Of a stretch of 16,789 nt of DNA, positions 1 to 6,784 are shown one piece after another (position 1 is the stretch's first letter; the number at the start of each line of letters is the position of its first letter). The notes beneath the pieces were generated by a model. The model worked only from the letters and a program-made list of their open reading frames with translations, did no database searches and had not been told where the DNA came from. The stretch is taken from contig CAZTPA010000059.1 of assembly GCA_964614525.1 (NCBI GenBank), positions 1 to 16,789 of the forward strand, in the 5' to 3' direction. The position numbers and the translations under genes were made by a program. The stretch is from PWND01 sp964614525. GTDB taxonomy: Bacteria; Bacteroidota; Bacteroidia; Bacteroidales; UBA7960.

Positions 1-38
1 ATCTTGAACAGACATTATTCCAATTATAAAAAACTGCA

Positions 39-69
39 TTGCATTTTTGCCGGAAAAGTAGTAATTTTG
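39..69 (+). promoter_or_regulatory. candidate Bacteroidota-type promoter for the KamA-family gene
   Basis: TAATTTTG at 62-69 fits the Bacteroidota -7 consensus TANNTTTG. A TTG at 39-41 lies 20 bp upstream, within the usual spacing for the -33 element. Transcription would start near 76, giving a leader of about 135 nt before the ATG at 212. The match is to a short degenerate consensus in AT-rich DNA, so chance remains possible. Confidence 0.45.
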
Positions 70-152
70 CAAATAATACATCTGGTTATTACTTCTTACA
101 GGCTAATAATTAGCTATTATCATTAAACATTTTTGTGATCTTTTCATTATAC

Positions 153-172
153 TATTATAGTATTATAGTATT
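153..172. repeat. 8-bp tandem repeat, 2.5 copies, in the leader of the KamA-family gene
   Basis: The unit TATTATAG occurs at 153-160 and 161-168 and is followed by a partial copy (TATT). Each copy contributes to overlapping short inverted repeats such as ACTAT-T-ATAGT. It lies 40 to 60 bp before the start codon. It may be only a low-complexity slippage tract; no function is shown. Confidence 0.5.
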
Positions 173-211
173 GTGTTGTTTTTTTGATGTTAAGTAAATT
201 GAATATTAATA

Positions 212-2416
212 ATGGAAGTGAATAAAGACATATCTGTTTCAGAAGAAAGGATTTCGAAAAAGAGCGAGCAGATTGTAAATAAAATTCTGGAAGAAAATTC
301 GGAGTTAAAGAAAATCTTACTGGAATCAAACAGCAGCGATGAAGCAATTGCTCGCATAAAAGAGCTTGTCGATAAATATTTTGCTAAAAATCCGGCCGCT
401 AAAAAGTATTGCTTTAATGAAGAAAGCGGAAGGGAAGCTATGGAGAAGTTGTCGTGGCAGGATTTTGCCGCTATCAGGATTATGGATTATATAACAAATG
501 CCGGTAGAAAATATAAAGACCTTAATCTTAGAGGCCGACAAATTCTTAATAACCCATTTGAAATGCTTTGGATGGCTGCTAAAGAAAATAAAGGAAAAGC
601 TAAGTCAGGCTTTTTTATTGATATGCTCTATTTATTCAGACAGTTTTCCGGTGGCTTTAATTGCGAACTTCCATCCAAAGAAAAAATAATTGAATGGATG
701 GATAGATATCCTGTAGGAACAGAAAAGAGAATTATTGATATCAGAAATGATAATAAAAAGAGAATAATTTCTGTCCTAAAAAAGAAAATAGAAGAGGGGA
801 CATTAAAAAGTCCTCATTTTATGTTTCCTTTTGGAGCCTCTGATGAAGAAAAAATCAAAGTCCTGAATGAATGGTGGGATGATTATAATTTTCATTTGGA
901 TTTTGCCGTGAGAGAGCCGGACTTGCTCAATGAAATGCTTGATTTTTCTATCGATGATGATACTCTTGAGATTTTATATAAAGCAAGAAAAAGAGGAATT
1001 CCGTTTTTTATTAATCCATATTATTTATCCTTAATAAATGTAGATACACCTGATTTTGCAAAAGGTGCAGACCTTGCAATAAGATATTATGTTTTCTATT
1101 CGAAGCAATTAGTTGATGAGTTTGGGCATATTGTGGCATGGGAAAAAGAAGATATTGTAGAGCCCGGAAAACCTAATGCTGCGGGTTGGATTTTGCCAAC
1201 ACGACATAATATCCATAGAAGATATCCTGAAGTAGCAATCTTAATTCCGGATACAATGGGTAGAGCATGTGGAGGCCTTTGTGCTTCTTGCCAGAGAATG
1301 TACGATTTTCAAAGTGGAAACCTAAATTTCAATCTCGACAAACTACGCCCTGAAGATGATTGGGGAGAAAAGCTTAAGCATATTATGAAATACTGGGAAA
1401 ATGATTCCCGCTTAAGAGATATCCTTATTACTGGTGGCGATGCATTGATGAGCGCCGACAAATCTTTGAAAAATATTCTGGATGCTGTTTATGAAATGGC
1501 TCTCAGAAAAAAAGAGGCCAATAAAAAAAGAAAAGAAGGAGAGAAATATCCTGAAATGCTGAGAGTTCGACTTGGGTCTAGACTTCCGGCATATTTGCCC
1601 CAGAGAATTACTCCTGAACTGACCAAAATTCTTAAAGATTTTAAAGAGAAAGCAAGAAAAATCGGAATTAAACAATTTGTACTTCAAACTCATTTTCAAT
1701 CACCTCTTGAGATTACTCCTGAATCGAAACTTGCTATTCAAAGGATTATTGGCGCTGGTTGGACTGTTACAAATCAACTTGTATTTACAGCACCCTCTTC
1801 AAGACGTGGACATACTGCCAGACTCAGACAGGCGCTTAATGATATAGGAGTGCTTACTTATTATACTTTTTCTGTTAAGGGCTATATGGAAAATAGCTAT
1901 AAGTTTGCCACAAACGCAAGAGCTGTGCAAGAACAACTGGAAGAAAAAATACTTGGCATTGTTCCTCCCGAACATTCTAATGAAATTCGAAAGTTCCCGG
2001 AGGAAGCTGAGAAAATGGTTGATAATATCAAAGATTTGCGTGATAAGATTAATGTGCCGTTTTTAGCAACAGACAGGAATGTGCTAAACCTACCCGGAGT
2101 TGGTAAAAGCATGACTTATCGTGTTATTGGTATTACCCGCGGAGGAAGACGAATACTTGAATTTGACCATGACCACACAAGATCTCATAGCCCAATTGTT
2201 GATAAATTAGGTAAGTTTGTTATTCTTGAGTCTAAATCAATAGCTAACTATCTTCATCAACTCGAAGAAATGGGCGAAAATCCGGAAGAATATAAGTCAA
2301 TTTGGTGCTACTCCATCGGAGAAACAGAGCCAAGACATCCTGTTTATGAATATCCCACTTATGATTTTAAAATAAGTCCTGATATTACGAATTTTTCAAT
2401 GTCTGATCAGGAGTAA
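212..2416 (+). CDS. KamA-family radical SAM amino acid 2,3-aminomutase (lysine/glutamate 2,3-aminomutase-like)
   Basis: This predicted cytoplasmic enzyme of 734 residues would move an amino group from C2 to C3 of an amino acid using a [4Fe-4S] cluster, SAM and PLP. The radical-SAM motif CX3CX2C is C353/C357/C360, and R362 sits where lysine 2,3-aminomutase (LAM) has its carboxylate-binding Arg134. The family core follows: TGGDALM (from residue 407), GSRLPAYLPQRITPEL (from 455), THFQSP, then PGVGK ending at K632, the likely PLP lysine. LAM is about 416 residues; here about 230 extra residues precede the cluster motif and short insertions occur inside the core. The LAM side-chain aspartates (Asp293, Asp330) appear as K556 and N626, the pair known from glutamate 2,3-aminomutase, so the substrate may be acidic. 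The C-terminal zinc-binding cysteines of LAM are absent. The ATG at 212 has no Shine-Dalgarno sequence, as usual in this phylum. Family assignment is firm; substrate is inferred. Confidence 0.87.
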   Translation: MEVNKDISVSEERISKKSEQIVNKILEENSELKKILLESNSSDEAIARIKELVDKYFAKNPAAKKYCFNEESGREAMEKLSWQDFAAIRIMDYITNAGRKYKDLNLRGRQILNNPFEMLWMAAKENKGKAKSGFFIDMLYLFRQFSGGFNCELPSKEKIIEWMDRYPVGTEKRIIDIRNDNKKRIISVLKKKIEEGTLKSPHFMFPFGASDEEKIKVLNEWWDDYNFHLDFAVREPDLLNEMLDFSIDDDTLEILYKARKRGIPFFINPYYLSLINVDTPDFAKGADLAIRYYVFYSKQLVDEFGHIVAWEKEDIVEPGKPNAAGWILPTRHNIHRRYPEVAILIPDTMGRACGGLCASCQRMYDFQSGNLNFNLDKLRPEDDWGEKLKHIMKYWENDSRLRDILITGGDALMSADKSLKNILDAVYEMALRKKEANKKRKEGEKYPEMLRVRLGSRLPAYLPQRITPELTKILKDFKEKARKIGIKQFVLQTHFQSPLEITPESKLAIQRIIGAGWTVTNQLVFTAPSSRRGHTARLRQALNDIGVLTYYTFSVKGYMENSYKFATNARAVQEQLEEKILGIVPPEHSNEIRKFPEEAEKMVDNIKDLRDKINVPFLATDRNVLNLPGVGKSMTYRVIGITRGGRRILEFDHDHTRSHSPIVDKLGKFVILESKSIANYLHQLEEMGENPEEYKSIWCYSIGETEPRHPVYEYPTYDFKISPDITNFSMSDQE

Positions 2417-3343
2417 TTAAAAATTAAAGGTAAATCCTACTGTAAGCAATTGCTTAAACTGAGTGCGCGGTCCATACTTGTCAGGTTCTCCGTCATCATC
2501 GGTGTCTATGCCTATTTCTATATTCTCATCATAAATAAGATGAGTTGCGAAACTTACTGAAATGTATTTTGTTACTTTCATTATTAATAATGTTTCCCAA
2601 TTTACATCAAGATTTTGCGGCTTTTCAAGGTAGTTGGAGAATAAATCAAGCTTTGTTTTAAATGACATATCTTCAGTTATTTCTAACTTATAAGTAGTTT
2701 TTAAATAACCTCCAAATTCACTTTTGTGATTTTCACCGGGCGTTACATCAAATGCTCCCGCTTCTGATAGTACCGGGTCGTTCACTATTGTTATCTTTCC
2801 GGTAAGAGGAGCAATAAAAACACTTAAACTGCCGGATGTTTTGTAATCCATACCCAGCGCACCTATTAAATATGCAGGTGAAAGTAAGTTTGATATTTTT
2901 ACTGTGTCGTTTGGATAATCATAACCGGGTGTCATTTGTGTTTTAAAGCTAAGTAAACCTGCATAATCCCACTTTTCTGAAGCTCGTAAGCCAAATTTTG
3001 ACGCAAAGTCTATCTTGTCATCTGTTTTTATTAATGCATCTTTGCCTTGTTTTACCATTCCATATCCAATATCAAGACTATTGTCCCACGATAATAACTT
3101 ATTCCCGTATTTTACAGATAAGCTTATTAAACCATTACCTGATAATGAATTTTGCCCGCCGGCAGCCCAGTTTGTTAATGAAACTTGTGAAAAGCCTACA
3201 GAAAACATACCCTCCGTAGTCCATCCCTCTATAGGTTCTTCCGCCGGAATCTCTTTTAGTGTTTCTTCTGCATCTGTTACCTGGGAGTTTGCTGATAGGC
3301 TTATTAATAAAGCAAGTGTCAGGATAATTATTGAGTTTTTCAT
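2417..3343 (-). CDS. DUF3078 family outer-membrane beta-barrel protein
   Basis: This protein of 308 residues begins with a Sec signal peptide: a basic start, a hydrophobic run and a likely cut after Ala-Asn-Ser before Gln21. The mature part has alternating beta-strand pattern, and the stretch around SLTNWAAGGQNSLS (from about residue 55) is typical of DUF3078 proteins of Bacteroidota. It ends FTFNF, a C-terminal aromatic residue as used by barrel assembly. A short acidic loop (IDTDDDGEPDKYG, near 280) may be a surface turn or bind Ca2+. It likely sits in the outer membrane; its substrate or role is unknown. Its stop codon directly abuts the stop of the convergent aminomutase gene, leaving no room for a terminator between them. 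The proteins show no functional link beyond position. Confidence 0.85.
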   Translation of the reverse strand: MKNSIIILTLALLISLSANSQVTDAEETLKEIPAEEPIEGWTTEGMFSVGFSQVSLTNWAAGGQNSLSGNGLISLSVKYGNKLLSWDNSLDIGYGMVKQGKDALIKTDDKIDFASKFGLRASEKWDYAGLLSFKTQMTPGYDYPNDTVKISNLLSPAYLIGALGMDYKTSGSLSVFIAPLTGKITIVNDPVLSEAGAFDVTPGENHKSEFGGYLKTTYKLEITEDMSFKTKLDLFSNYLEKPQNLDVNWETLLIMKVTKYISVSFATHLIYDENIEIGIDTDDDGEPDKYGPRTQFKQLLTVGFTFNF

Positions 3344-3411
3344 AGTAATAGTTATATTTTGTTAATAGGCTTCATTACTAAGTTGATTTGTTTTCATATT
3401 TATGTAGATAA

Positions 3412-3419
3412 CAAAAATA
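3412..3419 (-). promoter_or_regulatory. candidate -7 box for the DUF3078 gene
   Basis: On the minus strand this reads TATTTTTG and fits TANNTTTG. Transcription would start roughly 60 nt before the start codon at 3343. No good -33 TTG is present at the expected distance, so support rests on the -7 element only. Confidence 0.35.
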
Positions 3420-3560
3420 TCAATAATTTATTAATGCATTGTTGTAATTAAAAGTTGATTTTTAAGTATTATGAAATGCAAGTTTTTCTTCTATAAAATA
3501 AATACATACTAAAAGATTGTTAAAATAACTCAAAAAACTATTATGGTTTTAAAAGTTTTC

Positions 3561-3568
3561 TAACTTTG
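3561..3568 (+). promoter_or_regulatory. candidate -7 box for the TetR-efflux operon
   Basis: TAACTTTG fits the Bacteroidota -7 consensus. It lies about 110 bp before the TetR start and is the only good match on this strand between the two divergent genes. The -33 region is poor. A start site near 3575 would fall inside the palindrome at 3571-3585. Confidence 0.42.
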
Positions 3569-3570
3569 CC

Positions 3571-3585
3571 AATATTTAAAATATT
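3571..3585. promoter_or_regulatory. 15-bp palindrome, candidate TetR operator
   Basis: AATATTT-A-AAATATT is a perfect inverted repeat centred on 3578. It begins 2 bp after the -7 box and would cover the transcription start of the operon. That position suits autorepression by the TetR protein encoded downstream. Because it is made only of A and T in AT-rich DNA, a chance palindrome cannot be excluded. Confidence 0.35.
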
Positions 3586-3679
3586 ATAGTCAATAATTTT
3601 TTAGTGCTTCGATGTGTAAATGAAAAATTTGAATATTTCACTATAAACACTCGTGCTGAATACTTTTTAAAACAATATT

Positions 3680-4276
3680 ATGCAAGAAAGAATATTGCAA
3701 GAAGCCTCGGATCTATTTGTTAAATCAGGTGTTCGTTCTGTTACAATGGACGAAATATCAGAAACGCTGGGAATTTCAAAACGAACGCTTTATGAAAACT
3801 TTTCTAATAAAGAAGAGTTGTTAAGAGAGTGTATTAGTTATCAGCACAGCATTTATGAAAAACAAAAGAAAGAGCTTCTTAACTCGGTAGAAAATCCATT
3901 AGAAATAATTCATATTCATATTACTAATGCATTTAAGATAATTAGCCGGATTCACCCGAATTTCATGAATGATATAAGGAAATTTCATCCTAATATATGG
4001 AAAGAGGTATTCATTCCACAACGTAAAAAGAACATTTTATTTACTCAGGAGATAATAAAAAGAGGAATAAAGCATGGATATTTCAGAAACGATATAAATC
4101 CTGAAATTAATGCAAATATTGCTCATATGCAATTTCAACTTCTGGAAGACAATTCCTTGGATGAGTTTTCGCGAAAAGAAGTTTTTGAACATATTGTAAT
4201 GGGCTTTATTCGTGGTATGGCTACTGAGAAAGGGCTTAAAATGATAAATCAATTATTTGACGGAGAAAATAAGTAA
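3680..4276 (+). CDS. TetR/AcrR family transcriptional regulator
   Basis: A 198-residue regulator, the usual TetR length. Residues 1-50 form the DNA-binding domain: helix 1 (ERILQEASDLFVKSG), then a helix-turn-helix with VTMDEISETLGISKRTLYENF at about 21-41, in which S33-K34-R35-T36-L37-Y38 form the recognition helix. The rest is an all-helical ligand-binding and dimer domain whose ligand cannot be read. It is the first gene of the efflux operon, 15 bp ahead of the TolC-like gene, an arrangement typical of a local repressor of the pump released by a pump substrate. A palindrome at the predicted operon start is a candidate binding site. The ATG at 3680 is chosen because the TetR domain begins immediately after it. 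Confidence 0.92.
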   Translation: MQERILQEASDLFVKSGVRSVTMDEISETLGISKRTLYENFSNKEELLRECISYQHSIYEKQKKELLNSVENPLEIIHIHITNAFKIISRIHPNFMNDIRKFHPNIWKEVFIPQRKKNILFTQEIIKRGIKHGYFRNDINPEINANIAHMQFQLLEDNSLDEFSRKEVFEHIVMGFIRGMATEKGLKMINQLFDGENK

Positions 4277-4291
4277 TCAAACATTCGAAAT

Positions 4292-5638
4292 ATGAGAAAA
4301 ATAGTGTTTATATGTTTATTATTGATGCTGATTGTTAAAATATCAACTGCTCAGGAATCAGAACGGGAAGTTAATGATGTTTTGAGTATTAATATAGACT
4401 TAGCAATTGAGATGGCATTAGAGCAAAATCCTTTGATTAGAATATCTAAGTTGGGAGTGGAGAGTTCTGAAGCACAATATTATGAAACCTTAGGTAACTT
4501 GCTTCCCAGTATTAATGCATCCGGTGCCTACAACAGAAACCTAAAACGGCCTGTTATTTTTATGCCCGATGAAGCTCCTTTTTTCGGTCAGGTTTTGGAA
4601 ATCGGTTCTGAACATAGTTATAATGCCGGTATTTCAGGTAGAATACCAATTTATAATCATGCTTTATATTCTAACATGAAAGCTAATAAAATTCAAAAGC
4701 ATTTATCTGAAGAAGAACTTAGGGCTGCAAAGATTGATCTGGAATATAATGTTAAGATGGCTTTTTATAATACTTTATTAGCCAAAGAATCTTTTGAAAT
4801 AATGGATCAAAGATTTGTAAATGCCCAAGCTAATCTTGAAAAGATACAATCAATGTACAAGCAGGGAATGGTGTCTGAATTTGATCTTATCCGTGCAGAG
4901 GTTCAAACAGAAAACCTTAAACCTTCATTATTACAATCTGAAAATGCATATAAACGTAGTTTGAACTATCTTAAAGTGCTTACAGGTATTGAAAACAGCA
5001 AGAATGTTGAGTTGCAAGGAAGCCTTGTACAATTGTCTGAAGAAGTGTTGCCGGAGTATAGCTTGGAGAAACCCAATGAGAGTATTGCAAATAATACTGA
5101 CCTGGTTCAACTGGATATCAGGACAAATCTGATTGAACAACAAGCTAAAGCGATTAAAGCATCAAACCTGCCAAGCTTGACCGCAATAGGAAATTACCAA
5201 TTTCAATCACAGGCTAATGATTATAATTTTTCTGATTACGAATGGGTGCAGACTTCGGCAATCGGCTTGCAGTTGAATATACCTGTTTTTAATGGCCTTA
5301 CAACAAGAAACAGGGCAAAACAACTGCTAATCGCTTCTAAACAATTGTCTCTGCAAAAAAATTATTTGGAAGAAAATCTCAATGTTCAACTGGAAGATAA
5401 TCACAGAACTATTGCTCTTGCTATAGAAAAGGCAGCAAATGCGGAAAGTAATATTAAATTGGCAAAAAAGGCTTATAATATTGCTTTGAAAAGATATAAT
5501 ACAGGCCAGGGTACTTTGCTGGAAGTTAATGATAGTGAGATATCCCTTGCTCAGGCACAATTCAATCTAATTCAGGCTATACATGAAATTTTAGCTGCAA
5601 AAACAGATCATGAAAAATTCTTAGGTGAAAACAAATAA
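4292..5638 (+). CDS. TolC-family outer-membrane efflux channel protein
   Basis: A 448-residue protein, normal for the outer-membrane factor family. The N-terminus is a signal peptide with a hydrophobic stretch and likely cut after Ser-Thr-Ala before Gln21. The mature protein shows the two-fold repeat of the family: each half has long amphipathic helices rich in Gln, Asn and Ala (for example around residues 140-215 and 345-445) separated by beta-strand segments. The second half contains NIPVFNGLTTRNRAKQ, a common signature of the repeat, and LKRYNTGQGTLLEVNDSE near the end. It would form the trimeric outer-membrane and periplasmic exit duct of the tripartite pump encoded by the next two genes. 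Spacing is 15 bp to tetR-like upstream and 45 bp to the adaptor gene downstream. Confidence 0.93.
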   Translation: MRKIVFICLLLMLIVKISTAQESEREVNDVLSINIDLAIEMALEQNPLIRISKLGVESSEAQYYETLGNLLPSINASGAYNRNLKRPVIFMPDEAPFFGQVLEIGSEHSYNAGISGRIPIYNHALYSNMKANKIQKHLSEEELRAAKIDLEYNVKMAFYNTLLAKESFEIMDQRFVNAQANLEKIQSMYKQGMVSEFDLIRAEVQTENLKPSLLQSENAYKRSLNYLKVLTGIENSKNVELQGSLVQLSEEVLPEYSLEKPNESIANNTDLVQLDIRTNLIEQQAKAIKASNLPSLTAIGNYQFQSQANDYNFSDYEWVQTSAIGLQLNIPVFNGLTTRNRAKQLLIASKQLSLQKNYLEENLNVQLEDNHRTIALAIEKAANAESNIKLAKKAYNIALKRYNTGQGTLLEVNDSEISLAQAQFNLIQAIHEILAAKTDHEKFLGENK

Positions 5639-5683
5639 TAAAATTGCTTATAATTATTCAAAAACATAAATAATTTAAAACAC

Positions 5684-6718
5684 ATGAAAATAAAAAGGCT
5701 ATCCATTTTATCTCTTGTACTCGCAGGGCTGTTTTTTTCATCATGCAATATAAAGCAGGAAGAAACTTCAGAAGAAGAATCAAAAGTCTTGGTAGAGCTT
5801 ACTACAATAGAAACAGAAACAATAATTAAGGAGCTTGAATATACCGGTGTTGTTCAGGCATGGGAGGATGCATACATTGGTGCTGCAAGTCCGGCTCGTA
5901 TTGAAAAAATATTTGTTGATGTTGGCGACAGGGTCTCCAAAGGACAAAAGCTTGTTCAAATGGACAGAACTCACCTTTACCAGGCAAAAGTTCAAATGGA
6001 TAATTTGAAAAATGACCTTGACAGGCTGGAAGCCTTACTTGAGGAAGGCGCTGTGACACAACAAAATTATGATCAATTGAAAGCTCAGTATGAAATTGCA
6101 AAAAGTAATTATAATAATCTTGCCGTTAATACTGAAATAAAATCTACACTTGATGGTGTTGTCACCGGCAGGTATTATAGCGATGGTGAGATTTTTTCAA
6201 TGTCTCCCGGTCCGGCAGGAAAACCGGCAATAATTTCTGTTGACCAACTTAATCCTGTCAAAGTTTTGATTGGTGTTTCAGAAAATAATTTTCTGAATAT
6301 TAAAGAAGGACAGGATGTGAAAATTGTTGCGGATATTTTTGGTGGTAAAGTCTTTAAAGGAAAGGTATATAAAATACATCCCAAGATTGACAGGGCTACC
6401 GGGACTTTCCCGCTTGAAATAAAAATTGATAATCCGCAATATGAATTGCTTGCAGGAATGTTTGTTAGAGCTAAACTTAATTTAGGTGAAACAACAGGAG
6501 TAATTGTTCCTTCGCTTGCTGTATTAAAACAGGTTGGGTCTAACGAAAGATATGTTTTTGTGGTGGAAGATGGAATAGCTGTTCGCAAAACTGTAGAGCT
6601 CGGCAAAAAAATTGATGATAATCTTGAAATAATTTCCGGAGTTAAAGCCGGTGAAAAGCTCGTTATAAAAGGGCAGCACAATTTAACACATCAGGATGAA
6701 GTGCATGTGGTAAATTAA
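5684..6718 (+). CDS. RND efflux periplasmic adaptor (membrane fusion protein), lipoprotein
   Basis: A 344-residue adaptor linking the inner-membrane pump to the outer-membrane channel. The N-terminus has a lipoprotein signal peptide with the acylated cysteine at C21 (FFSSC), followed by an acidic linker. Then come the first half of the lipoyl domain (about 51-95, with VGDRVSKGQKLVQMD), a short helical hairpin (about 97-147), the second half of the lipoyl domain (STLDGVVTGRYYSDGE, about 154-169), the beta-barrel domain with the HPKIDRATGTFPLEI stretch, and a membrane-proximal domain ending at VHVVN. The hairpin is shorter than that of AcrA, which suggests a different packing against the channel. 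It is flanked by channel and pump genes in the standard order. The start agrees with the signal peptide. Confidence 0.95.
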   Translation: MKIKRLSILSLVLAGLFFSSCNIKQEETSEEESKVLVELTTIETETIIKELEYTGVVQAWEDAYIGAASPARIEKIFVDVGDRVSKGQKLVQMDRTHLYQAKVQMDNLKNDLDRLEALLEEGAVTQQNYDQLKAQYEIAKSNYNNLAVNTEIKSTLDGVVTGRYYSDGEIFSMSPGPAGKPAIISVDQLNPVKVLIGVSENNFLNIKEGQDVKIVADIFGGKVFKGKVYKIHPKIDRATGTFPLEIKIDNPQYELLAGMFVRAKLNLGETTGVIVPSLAVLKQVGSNERYVFVVEDGIAVRKTVELGKKIDDNLEIISGVKAGEKLVIKGQHNLTHQDEVHVVN

Positions 6719-6784
6719 TTTCTTTTGTAAAAAAAAAGAAGCAATTTATAATTAAAAAATAGTAATAATAGAAATATTTAAAAT

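Larger units (their letters stand above)
3344..3679. other. divergent intergenic region between the DUF3078 and TetR genes
   Basis: This 336-bp AT-rich stretch separates two divergent transcription units. It contains one -7-like box for each direction (3412-3419 minus, 3561-3568 plus) and a 15-bp palindrome at 3571-3585. I found no credible small ORF, RNA gene or terminator in it. Confidence 0.6.

Noticed and set aside
147..347. 66-codon minus-strand open frame at the start of the KamA-family gene
   Set aside because: It overlaps the true gene start and its promoter leader, is of low complexity and has no signal of coding.
3015..3365. 116-codon plus-strand open frame opposite the DUF3078 signal peptide and N-terminus
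   Set aside because: The minus frame has a signal peptide and family motif; the plus frame has none.
6175..6681. 168-codon open frame on the minus strand opposite the adaptor gene
   Set aside because: It is fully inside a well-recognised membrane fusion protein gene, has no recognisable domain and no plausible start context; it is a shadow frame.
6720..6740. T-rich/A-rich inverted repeat (TTCTTTT with AAAAGAA) after the adaptor gene
   Set aside because: The stem is almost all A-T and lies inside an operon with no T run after it, so a terminator is not supported.
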